A program made the position numbers and the translations under genes. Positions 41,752 to 49,933 of a stretch of DNA of 64,000 nucleotides are shown piece by piece. Where the stretch lies: contig NZ_FRAP01000007.1 of the NCBI RefSeq assembly GCF_900142365.1, positions 62,001-126,000 on the forward strand. The letters are read 5' to 3'. A model generated the notes under the pieces. That model saw nothing but the letters and a program-made list of their open reading frames with translations. It did not search any database and was not told the origin of the DNA. Within the stretch, counting starts at the first letter, position 1. Each line of letters opens with the position of its first letter. The DNA is from Pseudonocardia thermophila (lineage in GTDB: Bacteria; Actinomycetota; Actinomycetes; Mycobacteriales; Pseudonocardiaceae).

Positions 41752-43005
41752 GTGACCGTTGTCCCCCCGTACGACCTGCTGATCCGCGGCGGCCATGTGC
41801 TCGACCCCGGCTCCGGCATCGACGGCCGCACCGACATCGCGGTCGCCGGTGGCCGCATCGCTGCGATCGCGCCCGAGATCGACCCGGCGCAGGCACGGCG
41901 CGTCGTCGAGATCCGCGGCGCGGACCGCTACGTCGTGCCCGGCCTGATCGACATCCACACCCACGTCGCGCACGGAGCCACCACGCCGGGCGTCGGCATG
42001 GGCTGCTGCGACCCCGACGACGTCGGCGTGCGCTCCGGCGTCACCACCGTCGTCGACTGCGGGTCGGTCGGCGTGGCCAACCTCGGTGTGTTCCCCACGC
42101 ACATCCTGCCGAAGGCGGCGACCCGCGTGGTCGTGTTCGTCAACGCGGGCAGCCACGCCCACACCATGCCCGGCTGGGCTGACGTCGCGACCCTCGACGA
42201 CATCGACGAGCGCGCCATCGCCGCGTGCGTCGAGCACAACCCGGGGCTCGTCTCCGGCGTCAAGCTGCGGCTGGTCGGCGACATCGTGAACGAGCGCGGC
42301 GAGGAGATCGTCGACCGGTCGAAGAAGGTGGCGCGCGAGCACCGCGTGCCGCTGATGGTGCACATCGGCGACCTCAAGGCCGCCGAGCGGCCCCGACCCG
42401 ACCGGATGGCGGAGGTGACCCGGCACCTGCTGGAGGTGCTCGAGCCGGGCGACGTGCTGACGCACCTGTGCACCCCCAACGTCGGCGGGGTCATGGACGA
42501 CGTCGACGCCACGTTCCCGCTGATCGCCGAGGCCCGGGCGCGCGGGGTGGTGCTCGATCCCGCGCTCGGCATGGGCAACTTCGGCTACGCGGTGGCCAAG
42601 GAGCAGGCCGACCGGGGGCTGCACCCGGACACGATCTCCAGCGACGTCACGCTCGGTGGGCAGAAGTTCCACAGCCTCGTCGAGTGCATGGCGAAGTTCA
42701 TGGCCGTCGGCTACTCGTTCCGGGACGTCGTCTCCATGACGACCGGGCGGGCCGCAGCCGCGATCGGGCTGGCCGACGAGATCGGCGCGATCGCCGTCGG
42801 GCGCGTCGCCGACCTGACGGTGCTCGATCTCGTGCGCGGTGACTTCACGTTCGTCGACACCACGAAGACCCGCTTCTCCGGGGAGTACGGCATCGTGCCG
42901 GTGCACACGATCCGCGCGGGGGAGCTGATCGCGCCCGGCTGGGGCACGCACCCGTGGGGGTTCCTGCCGGAGTCGGCCGAGACCGCCGGGGCGGGTGCCC
43001 GATGA
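41752..43005 (+). CDS. Amidohydrolase/deacetylase-family metallohydrolase
   Basis: A 417-residue TIM-barrel hydrolase of the amidohydrolase superfamily (deacetylase EF_0837/dihydroorotase-like group). It opens YDLLIRGGHVLDPGSGIDGR, the usual beta-sandwich entry, then the first metal motif VPGLIDIHTHVAHG. A probable bridging residue lies in SGVKLRLVGDIV (the Lys), with later metal His in PLMVHIGDL and LTHLCTP, and the Asp in LDPALGMGNFG region. Zn-dependent removal of an acyl or carbamoyl group from a small molecule is expected. GTG 41752 is chosen. It overlaps the next gene by 4 bases. Confidence 0.85.
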   Translation: MTVVPPYDLLIRGGHVLDPGSGIDGRTDIAVAGGRIAAIAPEIDPAQARRVVEIRGADRYVVPGLIDIHTHVAHGATTPGVGMGCCDPDDVGVRSGVTTVVDCGSVGVANLGVFPTHILPKAATRVVVFVNAGSHAHTMPGWADVATLDDIDERAIAACVEHNPGLVSGVKLRLVGDIVNERGEEIVDRSKKVAREHRVPLMVHIGDLKAAERPRPDRMAEVTRHLLEVLEPGDVLTHLCTPNVGGVMDDVDATFPLIAEARARGVVLDPALGMGNFGYAVAKEQADRGLHPDTISSDVTLGGQKFHSLVECMAKFMAVGYSFRDVVSMTTGRAAAAIGLADEIGAIAVGRVADLTVLDLVRGDFTFVDTTKTRFSGEYGIVPVHTIRAGELIAPGWGTHPWGFLPESAETAGAGAR

Positions 43006-44021
43006 CGGCCGCTCCCGCCCGCCCCGATCTGCGCTACACGGTCGACGACCGATGGGGTCGGGTGCCCGAGCACCTCGCCCACACCGACGTCGCGGCCGTC
43101 GACGTCGCCCCGGACGGCACCGTCTACCTGTTCACCCGCAACCGCAACGGCGTCGTCGTACTCGACCCCGACGGCACGGTGCTCACCGCGTGGGGCGACG
43201 GGATCTTCCACACCCCGCACGGGCTCACCCTGGCCCCTGACGGCACCGTCTGGTGCGTCGACTGCGGCGACCACACCGTCCGCCGGTTCACCCCGGACGG
43301 ACGGCTGCTGCAGACGATCGGCACCCCCGGCGTCGCCTCCGACACCGGGTACGGCCGCCGCGGTCCCGTCGTCGTGCACCTCAACGAGACCGTGCAACGC
43401 CCGGCCGGGCCGTTCAACGGCTGCACCAACCTCACCGTCGCGCCCACCGGGGAGCTGTTCGTCGCCGACGGCTACGGCAACTGCCGCGTCCACCGGTTCA
43501 CCGCAGACGGCGAACTCGTCGACTCGTGGGGCGGGATCGGCACCGGACCCGGCGAGTTCCACCTGCCGCACGCCATCTGCGCCACCTCCGACGGGCACCT
43601 GCTCGTCGGCGACCGGGAGAACGACCGCATCCAGATCTTCGACCTCGACGGCACCTACGTCGCCGAGTGGACCGACGTGCAGCGGCCCTGCGACATCGCC
43701 GTCGACGCCGCCGGGCTGGTGTACGTCGCCGAGCTGTGGCGGCCCGGTGGCAACGCCTCGTTCACCCGCGGGGCCAGCACGACCGATCGGCCGGGCCGGG
43801 TCAGCGTGTTCGACCGGAACGGCAGCGTCGTCGCCCGCTGGGGCGCCTCGACGGTGATGCGCGATGCGCCCGGCAACTTCATCGCCCCGCACGGCATCGC
43901 CGTCGACCCGACGGGCGCCGTGTACGTCGCCGAGGTCACCGGCACGTTCGGCGTCGCCGCCGGCCGCGTGCCCGCCGACATGGCCGGCCACCAACTGCAG
44001 AAGTTCACCCCCATCGGCTGA
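43002..44021 (+). CDS. NHL-repeat six-bladed propeller protein (PAL/SMP-30-like)
   Basis: A 339-residue beta-propeller. NHL-type repeats recur every ~45 residues: VDVAPDGTVYLFTRN, HGLTLAPDGTVWCVDCGDHTVRRF (shown by LAPDGTVWCVD), LTVAPTGELFVADGYGNCRV, ICATSDGHLLVGDRENDRI, DIAVDAAGLVYVAELW and GIAVDPTGAVYVAEVTG. The arrangement resembles the peptidyl-alpha-hydroxyglycine alpha-amidating lyase domain and gluconolactonase-like proteins. There is no signal peptide, so it is cytoplasmic. It is translationally coupled (ATGA) to the amidohydrolase gene; a lactonase or lyase step after hydrolysis is possible. Confidence 0.8.
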   Translation: MTAAPARPDLRYTVDDRWGRVPEHLAHTDVAAVDVAPDGTVYLFTRNRNGVVVLDPDGTVLTAWGDGIFHTPHGLTLAPDGTVWCVDCGDHTVRRFTPDGRLLQTIGTPGVASDTGYGRRGPVVVHLNETVQRPAGPFNGCTNLTVAPTGELFVADGYGNCRVHRFTADGELVDSWGGIGTGPGEFHLPHAICATSDGHLLVGDRENDRIQIFDLDGTYVAEWTDVQRPCDIAVDAAGLVYVAELWRPGGNASFTRGASTTDRPGRVSVFDRNGSVVARWGASTVMRDAPGNFIAPHGIAVDPTGAVYVAEVTGTFGVAAGRVPADMAGHQLQKFTPIG

Positions 44022-44107
44022 TCCGGCCGAGAGCACCGGACGGCGAACCCGCCGCCCGGCGGACCGTCCTGCGCTCTCGCTCGCGCCGCCACCAGGAAGG
44101 ACACACG

Positions 44108-45316
44108 ATGAAGCGCAACGACGGACGGGTCCGCACGTCGCACGGGGGCAACCTGCCCCTCCCGCCCGACCTGAACAAGCTGGTCAACGACGCGGAGCGG
44201 GACGAGGCCGCGATCGCAGCGCGGCTGCCGAGCGCCGTGCAGGAGGTCGTCGACCAGCAGATCGCCGCTGGCATCGACGTCGTCAACGACGGCGAGTACG
44301 TCAAGGCCGGCGCGGCCGGCGCCTACGCCGGTTACATCCACGCCCGCGTCACCGGCTGGGAGGTGCGCGAGCCCGGTTCCGTACCACCGAAGCGCGGCGG
44401 GGTCGCCGAGCGCGATCGCGCCCTCTTCCCGGGGGTGTACGCGTCCGGGCTGTGGTTGTCCGGCTCCGGCGGCCCGGTCCGCCCTGGCTTCGCCACGCCC
44501 GGCAAGACCCCGGCGCCGCCGCGGCCGCGGGTGTGCGTCGAGCCGGTCCGCTACGTCGGCCACGAGGCCATCGCCGCCGACATCGACGCCCTCCAGCACG
44601 CGCTCAAGGCCCGGCCCGACGCCGAGGACGTCGAGGGGTTCATCGCCGCGCTCGGCCCGCTCAGCCTCGGTGCGGGCGCGATCAACGAGTACTACCCCTC
44701 GGAGGAGGAGTACCTCATGGCGGTCGCCGAGGTGGTGCGCGAGGAGTACCGCGCTATCACCGACGCCGGCCTGGTGGTGCAGATCGACGAGCCGGAGTTC
44801 CTCACGACCTGGTCGTTCTACCCCGAGTGGAGCCTGTCCGACCTGCGCCGCTACCTGGGCATGGCGGTCGAGGTGATCAACCACGCGGTGGAGGGGCTGC
44901 CCACCGAGCTGGTGCGGTTCCACTGCTGCTGGGGCAGCGGTCACCGGCCGCACGTCACCGACATCGAGCTCAAGCACGTCGTCGACCTGCTGCTCAAGAT
45001 CGACGCTCAGACGTACGCGTTCGAGGCGGGCAACGTCCGCCACGCCCACGAGTGGCGGGTGTGGGCCGACGTCAAGCTGCCCGACGGCAAGCAGGTCATG
45101 CCCGGGGTGATCTCGCACGCGACCGACCTCGTCGAGCACCCCGAGCTCGTCGCGGAGCGGATCATGAACTTCGCGAGCGTGCTGGGCAAGGAGAACGTGC
45201 AGGCCGGCACCGACTGCGGCATCGGCTCGCGGGTCGGGCACGAGGAGATCGTGTGGGCCAAGCTGCGCGCCCTGGGGGAGGGCGCGCGGATCGCGAGCGA
45301 GCGCCTCTGGGGCTGA
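44108..45316 (+). CDS. MetE/UroD-like cobalamin-independent methyltransferase homologue
   Basis: A 402-residue single-barrel protein of the MetE C-terminal (UROD/MetE-like) superfamily. Zinc-site landmarks are VQIDEPEFLTTW, RFHCCWGSGHRPHVTDIEL (His and Cys ligands, shown by HCCWGSGH), FEAGNVRHAHEWRVW and the late GTDCGIGSRVGHEEIVWAK, shown by TDCGIG. It lacks the N-terminal half of true MetE, so methionine synthesis is unlikely. Relatives transfer alkyl groups between thiols and other acceptors, including epoxyalkane:CoM transferase. ATG 44108 has AGGAAGG 8 bases upstream. It ends the amidohydrolase operon. Confidence 0.8.
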   Translation: MKRNDGRVRTSHGGNLPLPPDLNKLVNDAERDEAAIAARLPSAVQEVVDQQIAAGIDVVNDGEYVKAGAAGAYAGYIHARVTGWEVREPGSVPPKRGGVAERDRALFPGVYASGLWLSGSGGPVRPGFATPGKTPAPPRPRVCVEPVRYVGHEAIAADIDALQHALKARPDAEDVEGFIAALGPLSLGAGAINEYYPSEEEYLMAVAEVVREEYRAITDAGLVVQIDEPEFLTTWSFYPEWSLSDLRRYLGMAVEVINHAVEGLPTELVRFHCCWGSGHRPHVTDIELKHVVDLLLKIDAQTYAFEAGNVRHAHEWRVWADVKLPDGKQVMPGVISHATDLVEHPELVAERIMNFASVLGKENVQAGTDCGIGSRVGHEEIVWAKLRALGEGARIASERLWG

Positions 45317-45334
45317 TCCCCGCCCGGGCGCTCG

Positions 45335-46261
45335 TCAGACCGACCGGATCACCCGGACCCGGTCAGCGAGCGCCCGGCGGCTCACCTCCGCCTTCTTCGC
45401 GAGCCACTCGAAGCCGTGCGGTGCCCCCGGCCGCACGTGCAGCTCGCACGACACGCCCGCGGCCAGCAGCCGGCCGGCGAAGGCCAGGCACTCGTCGCGG
45501 AAGATGTCCAGCTCCCCGACCTCGAGGTACGTCGGCGGCAGCCCAGTCATGTCGGTGAGCCGGGCCGGCGCCGCGACCGGTGGCACGTCCGGCCCGCCGC
45601 GCGCGTCGCCGAGCACCGCCTCCCACGCGGTCGCGTTGTTGTCGTAGGTCCAGGTCGCGGTGGGGGCGAGCAGCGGGTCCGGCTCCACCGTGCGGTCGTC
45701 GAGCATCGGGTAGATCAGCACCTGCCGCGCCACCGGCACCCCGGCCTCGCGGGCCAGCACCGCGGCACCCGCGGCGATGCCGCCACCCCCGCTGTCGCCC
45801 ATCAGTGCGATCCGCCGCGGATCCACCCCGAACTCCGCCGCGTGCGCGACCAGCCAGCGCAGCGCGGCGAACGCGTCCTCCGCCGGGCCGGTACCTGGGT
45901 GCTCGGGTGCGCGCCGGTACTCCACCGCGAGGAACGGGATCCCGGTGAGCTGCGTGTAGTGGCGCAGCATCGGGTCGTAGCCGTCGAGCGTGCCGGCGAT
46001 CATGCCGCCGCCGTGCAGGTAGACCACCGCGGAGCCGGGCCCGCCGTCGGGCGGGACGCACCAGCGCAGGTCGATCTCCCCGGCGCGGTGGGCGGTCACC
46101 GTGATCTCCGGGGCGGGCGGGAGCGCCGCGTAGCTTTCGGCCTGGCGGGCCTCGATCAGCGCGCGCAGCCCGAGTACGTCGCCGCGTTCGGGGAGGACCG
46201 TGCCTGCGCTCGCGGCCACCCGTTCCTGCAGCGCGGGCAGGATCTCGGGGTCCAGCTCCAT
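45335..46261 (-). CDS. Hormone-sensitive-lipase-family alpha/beta hydrolase
   Basis: A 308-residue serine esterase. The oxyanion motif is VYLHGGGMIAG, the nucleophile elbow is LMGDSGGGGIAAG, the acid is in LDIFRDECLAFA, and the catalytic His is in RPGAPHGFEW. This is the HSL/bacterial type IV esterase pattern. An AGGAGGA site precedes ATG 46261. It is divergent from the MBL/SDR operon and shares with it a palindromic site (46292-46303), so it may act in the same pathway on an ester intermediate. Confidence 0.9.
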   Translation of the reverse strand: MELDPEILPALQERVAASAGTVLPERGDVLGLRALIEARQAESYAALPPAPEITVTAHRAGEIDLRWCVPPDGGPGSAVVYLHGGGMIAGTLDGYDPMLRHYTQLTGIPFLAVEYRRAPEHPGTGPAEDAFAALRWLVAHAAEFGVDPRRIALMGDSGGGGIAAGAAVLAREAGVPVARQVLIYPMLDDRTVEPDPLLAPTATWTYDNNATAWEAVLGDARGGPDVPPVAAPARLTDMTGLPPTYLEVGELDIFRDECLAFAGRLLAAGVSCELHVRPGAPHGFEWLAKKAEVSRRALADRVRVIRSV

Positions 46262-46291
46262 CGCTGTGTCCTCCTCGTCACACTTGTGTCG

Positions 46292-46303
46292 GACAATATT
46301 GTC
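46292..46303. promoter_or_regulatory. Palindromic operator between divergent hydrolase and MBL operon
   Basis: GACAATATTGTC is a perfect 12-bp palindrome in the 86-bp divergent gap. It is followed by an overlapping TTGTCTGACA dyad. Sites of this kind suit FCD-type GntR regulators, and the operon encodes one (50780-51505). Surrounding bases are AT-rich, consistent with promoters on both sides. Confidence 0.55.
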
Positions 46304-46347
46304 TGACAGTCTGACGATCGATCAAGGGGTGTCGACGGGAGGGTGCG

Positions 46348-46608
46348 ATGGCGCACAGCGCACGGCTCGTCGAGCTGTTCCCGGCGCAGCCGCGTACCAG
46401 GCCCAGCACGATCGGGTTCGCCATCGGCCGCGCCCTCCTCGGCGGGCTGGTCACCGCCGCGATCGCCGCCGGCTCCGGCAGCAGCACCCCGTCCGCGCTC
46501 CACATGGTCGTCGCCGCCGCGGCCTGCACGCTCGCACTCAACCGGTGGCTGCCCGAGGTGCGCGGCCGCACGCTGGACGCGTCGGCGGCGGAGGAGGTCA
46601 CCACGTGA
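46348..46608 (+). CDS. Small membrane protein at the head of the catabolic operon
   Basis: An 86-residue protein with two short hydrophobic stretches (FAIGRALLGGLVTAAIAAG and MVVAAAACTLALNRWL) and no recognised domain. ATG 46348 follows GGGAGGG. Its stop overlaps the GTG of the MBL-fold gene, which argues that it is real and co-translated. It could be a small membrane anchor or part of a transporter. Function unknown. Confidence 0.55.
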   Translation: MAHSARLVELFPAQPRTRPSTIGFAIGRALLGGLVTAAIAAGSGSSTPSALHMVVAAAACTLALNRWLPEVRGRTLDASAAEEVTT

Positions 46609-47408
46609 ACGAAGTACTCGCCGTGCGCTACGGAGCGCGCACGGCCCGCAAGGCCGAGAGCTACCTGAACTACCACCTCTACGGCGAGCCGGACGAACCG
46701 TTCGCCATGGACTACTACTTCTGGCTCGTCCGCGGCGGCCCGGCCGGCACGATCCTCGTCGACTGCGGGTTCGGAGCCGAGCCGGGGCGGCGGCGCGGCC
46801 GCGACACGCTCGTCGACCCGGTCGCGGCGCTGGCCGCGCTCGGCGTCGAGGCCGGCGAGGTCGAGCGGATCGTGGTCACCCACGCCCACTACGACCACAT
46901 CGGCAACCTGCACCGCTTCCCGAACGCCGAGGTGGTGATGGCCCGGCGCGAGTACGAGTTCTGGACCGGGCCGTACGCCGGGCGGCTGCAGTTCGCCCAC
47001 CACGTGGAGGCAGGCGAGCTGGCTCACCTCGGCACCGTCCGCGAGCAGGGCAGGCTGCGGCTGGTGGAGGACACCTGCGACCTCGCGCCCGGCATCGAGC
47101 TGGTGGTGGTCGGCGGGCACACCCCCGGGCAGCTGGTCGTGCAGGTGGGCACCAGCACCGGCGCTGTCGTGCTCGCCGCCGACGCCCTGCACTTCTACGA
47201 GGAACTGGAGCGCGACCGGCCGTTCTTCGTGCTCTCCGATCTGGTCGAGATGTACAGGGGGTTCGACGTGCTGCGGGAGATGACCGAGGACCCGGGTCGG
47301 TTGCTCGTCGCGGGCCACGACGCCGAGGTGGGCAAGCGGTTCCCCGACCGCGTGGCCGGCCTGCCCGACGGGCTGTCCGACCTCGTCGTGCGGATCGCGG
47401 CGGCATGA
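46605..47408 (+). CDS. MBL-fold metallohydrolase (AttM/AiiB-type lactonase-like)
   Basis: A 267-residue metallo-beta-lactamase-fold enzyme. The metal motif is VTHAHYDHIGNL (HxHxDH), with further ligands in VVGGHTPGQLVV and ADALHFYEEL, and a final VAGHDAEVGKRF. The overall arrangement, including YYFWLVRGGPAGTILVDCGF (shown by TILVDCGF), is that of N-acyl-homoserine-lactonase-like lactonases. In a catabolic operon, opening of a lactone intermediate is a better guess than quorum quenching. The GTG start at 46605 overlaps the preceding stop. Confidence 0.85.
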   Translation: MNEVLAVRYGARTARKAESYLNYHLYGEPDEPFAMDYYFWLVRGGPAGTILVDCGFGAEPGRRRGRDTLVDPVAALAALGVEAGEVERIVVTHAHYDHIGNLHRFPNAEVVMARREYEFWTGPYAGRLQFAHHVEAGELAHLGTVREQGRLRLVEDTCDLAPGIELVVVGGHTPGQLVVQVGTSTGAVVLAADALHFYEELERDRPFFVLSDLVEMYRGFDVLREMTEDPGRLLVAGHDAEVGKRFPDRVAGLPDGLSDLVVRIAAA

Positions 47409-48262
47409 GCTTCGCCGGGAAGGTCTGCCTGATCACCGGGGCCGCGGGCGGCCTCGGTTCAGCCACCGCGCGGCGGCTGTCGGCCGACGGCGCGTCGCTG
47501 GTGCTCTGCGACATCGACGGCGACCGGCTGGAGGCGCTGGCCAAGGAACTGCCCGGGCCGGCGATCGGGTGCCCGGGCGACGTCGCGCAGGAGGCCGACG
47601 TCGACGCCGCTGTCGCGGCCGGGGTCGCCGAGTTCGGCCGCATCGACCTGCACCACCTCAACGCCGGCATCCCCGGCCCGCTGGTCCGGCTCACCGAGCT
47701 GTCGGTCGCCGACTGGGACCGGGTGCTCGGGATCAACCTGCGCGGCGCGTTCCTCGGCGTGCGAGCGGCGTTCCGCCAGTACGAGGTGCAGCACGCTGCC
47801 GGGCACCCCGGCGGGGCGATCGTGCTCACCGCGTCGATCGCGTCGCTGCGCGGCGCCGACGACCTGCTGGCCTACCACGCGTCCAAGCACGGCGTGCTGG
47901 GCCTGCTCAAGGGTGCGGCCATCTACGGCGGGCCGATCGGTGTGCGGGTCAACGCGGTGGCGCCGGGCATCGTGCCCACCGCGCTGTTCGCCGGCGCAGG
48001 TGACGGACCCGGCGGGGGAGACGACATGGCGCGCCGGGCCAGCACGACCCCGCTGCGCCGGCCCGGCACCCCGGACGAGATCGCCTCCGTCGTCGCGTTC
48101 CTGCTGAGCGACGGGGCGGCGTACATGACCGGCGAGGTCGTGTCGGTCGACGGCGGCGCGGCCGCCGTCAGCATCGTGCGGCCGTCGGGCGGCGCCGGAG
48201 CCTGGGATCCCCGGCCGCACGACCTGCGGATGCACCCGGAACTGGAGGAGCGGGATGGCTGA
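47405..48262 (+). CDS. Short-chain dehydrogenase/reductase
   Basis: A 285-residue SDR. The cofactor motif is TGAAGGLGSATA near residues 11-22, the acidic residue after strand 2 (LCDIDGDRL) suggests NAD(H), and the catalytic Ser-Tyr-Lys are in LTASIASLRG and YHASKHG. The N-A-G motif appears as LNAGIPGPL and the C-terminal GEVVSVDGG is classical. It carries an extra ~25-residue tail after the usual end. It is translationally coupled on both sides (overlaps of 4 and 8 bases). Confidence 0.92.
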   Translation: MSFAGKVCLITGAAGGLGSATARRLSADGASLVLCDIDGDRLEALAKELPGPAIGCPGDVAQEADVDAAVAAGVAEFGRIDLHHLNAGIPGPLVRLTELSVADWDRVLGINLRGAFLGVRAAFRQYEVQHAAGHPGGAIVLTASIASLRGADDLLAYHASKHGVLGLLKGAAIYGGPIGVRVNAVAPGIVPTALFAGAGDGPGGGDDMARRASTTPLRRPGTPDEIASVVAFLLSDGAAYMTGEVVSVDGGAAAVSIVRPSGGAGAWDPRPHDLRMHPELEERDG

Positions 48263-49148
48263 GCGGACCGTCGGGTTCATCGGGCTGGGCAACATGGGCG
48301 GCCGCATGACCCGCCGACTGGTCGAGGCGGGCATCGAGGTGATCGGCTACGACACGCGGCCCGGTGCGGCGGAGGAGGTGGGGGCGGTCCCGGCCGCCGA
48401 TCCCGCTGACGTCGCCGCCCGCACCGACGTGGTGCTGCTGTCGCTGCCCGACAGCCACGTCGTCGAGCCGGTGGTGCGGGCGCTGCTGCCGAGCGCGCGG
48501 GCCGGCGCCACTGTCGTCGACCTCTCGACGGCGTCGCCCACGTCGACGCAGCAACTGCACGCGGAGGCCGCCGAGCGGAGCGTGCAGTACATCGACGCCG
48601 GCATCTCCGGGGGCGCCGCGGCCGCGGAGAAGGGCACGCTCACGATCATGGCCGGTGGCGACGCCGACGCGCTCGCCCGCATCTCGTGGGTGTTCGCGCC
48701 GATCGCCGCGCAGGTCCACCACATGGGCGGGCCGGGTGCCGGGCACACGACGAAGCTGCTCAACAACTTCCTCAACGCGGTCAGCCTGGCGGCCACCGCC
48801 GAGGTGATGGTCGCCGGCCGCAAGGCGGGCCTCGACCTGGTGCAGCTGCTCGACGTGCTCAACACCAGCAGCGGCGTCAACTTCGCCACGCAGAACCGGT
48901 TCCCGCACATCGTCCGCGGCGACTACCTCGAGGGCGGGCTCACCGGCCGGTTGATGACCAAGGACGTCCAGCTCTACGTCGACCTGCTCGGCAGGCTCGG
49001 TGTCCCCACGCTCAACGCCGCGGGGCCGCTCGCCAGCTTCGGACTGGCCGAGAACCTCGGCTACGGCGACCAGATCAGCAACCGCGTCGTCGACGCCATC
49101 GGCGACGTGTCGGGTGGCGTGCGCGTGCACGACCTGGGAGGGAACTGA
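48255..49148 (+). CDS. 3-hydroxyisobutyrate-dehydrogenase-family oxidoreductase (first copy)
   Basis: A 297-residue beta-hydroxyacid dehydrogenase. The NAD(P)-binding start is VGFIGLGNMGGRMTRRLVEAG, here recognised by GLGNMGGRM. The substrate motif is DAGISGGAAAAEKGTLTIM (SGG..AEKGTL) and the catalytic Lys is in GAGHTTKLLNNFLNA. This family oxidises 3-hydroxyisobutyrate, tartronate semialdehyde, glyoxylate-type or related acids. ATG 48255 overlaps the SDR gene by 8 bases. A second, more diverged copy lies three genes downstream. Confidence 0.92.
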   Translation: MAERTVGFIGLGNMGGRMTRRLVEAGIEVIGYDTRPGAAEEVGAVPAADPADVAARTDVVLLSLPDSHVVEPVVRALLPSARAGATVVDLSTASPTSTQQLHAEAAERSVQYIDAGISGGAAAAEKGTLTIMAGGDADALARISWVFAPIAAQVHHMGGPGAGHTTKLLNNFLNAVSLAATAEVMVAGRKAGLDLVQLLDVLNTSSGVNFATQNRFPHIVRGDYLEGGLTGRLMTKDVQLYVDLLGRLGVPTLNAAGPLASFGLAENLGYGDQISNRVVDAIGDVSGGVRVHDLGGN

Positions 49149-49149
49149 C

Positions 49150-49548
49150 ATGCAGATCGTGCGGGGGCGAGCCCCCGGCGACGTGCCGACCACGGCCCGG
49201 ACCGACACCTTCACCGGAACGGTGTGGGGCGATCCCGTGCTGCCGACCACCGATGGCACCACGATCAACTCGGTGACGTTCGCGCCGTGCGCGCGCACCT
49301 ACTGGCACCACCACACCGGCGGCCAGATCCTCGTGGTCACCGCCGGGATGGGCTGGGTGTGCACCCACGGCGAACAGCCGCAGGTGATCCGGGCCGGCGA
49401 CGTCGTGTGGGTGCCTCCCGGCGAGCGGCACTGGCACGGCGGCACCACCGAAACGATCATGACCCACCTCGCGGTGTCCATCGGGCCGACGGTGTGGGAG
49501 GACGAGGTCGACGAGGCGGACTACCGGAAAGGAGCCCTGCATGGGTGA
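49150..49548 (+). CDS. Cupin-domain protein
   Basis: A 132-residue single cupin. The metal motif is present in YWHHHTGGQILVVTAGMGWV (shown by WHHHTGGQ) and the second motif in VIRAGDVVWVPPGERHWHGG. The form is that of quercetinase/carboxymuconolactone-decarboxylase-associated cupins that fold around one metal ion. It lies one base after the dehydrogenase stop and is immediately followed (8-base overlap) by a CMD-family gene; CMD-cupin pairs and fusions are common, suggesting they act together. Confidence 0.87.
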   Translation: MQIVRGRAPGDVPTTARTDTFTGTVWGDPVLPTTDGTTINSVTFAPCARTYWHHHTGGQILVVTAGMGWVCTHGEQPQVIRAGDVVWVPPGERHWHGGTTETIMTHLAVSIGPTVWEDEVDEADYRKGALHG

Positions 49549-49933
49549 CGACCGCTACGAGCGCGGACTCGCGATCCGCAAGGAGGTGCTCGGCGAGGCC
49601 CACGTCGAGCGGTCACTGGCCGCCGTGAGCGACTTCTCCAGGCCCGTCCAGGAATTCGTCACGCTCGCCTGCTGGGGCGAGATCTGGGGCAGGCCCGGCC
49701 TGGACCGGCGGACCCGCAGCCTGCTCAACCTCGTCATGCTCACCGCGCTCGGCCGCAACCACGAGCTCGGCGTGCACGTCAAGGGCGCGATCACCAACGG
49801 CTGCACGGAGACCGAGATCCAGGAGGCGCTGCTGCAGACCGCGATCTACTGCGGGGTGCCGGCGGCGCTGGAGTCGTTCCGGGTCGCCGACAAGGTGCTC
49901 GGTGAGATCGCCGCGGAGCAGGGCGTTGGCTGA
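49541..49933 (+). CDS. Carboxymuconolactone decarboxylase family protein (PcaC-like)
   Basis: A 130-residue all-helical CMD-family protein. Characteristic elements are RYERGLAIRKEVLGEAHVE at the start (PcaC type), FVTLACWGEIWGRPGLDRRTR (shown by WGEIWGRPGLD), LNLVMLTALGRNHELGVHVKG (shown by GRNHELGVH) and the end QTAIYCGVPAALESF. These are PcaC hallmarks rather than AhpD peroxidase, as no CxxC is present. In this operon it may decarboxylate or isomerise a ring-opened lactone rather than beta-ketoadipate intermediates, since no other pca genes are here. Confidence 0.87.
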   Translation: MGDDRYERGLAIRKEVLGEAHVERSLAAVSDFSRPVQEFVTLACWGEIWGRPGLDRRTRSLLNLVMLTALGRNHELGVHVKGAITNGCTETEIQEALLQTAIYCGVPAALESFRVADKVLGEIAAEQGVG

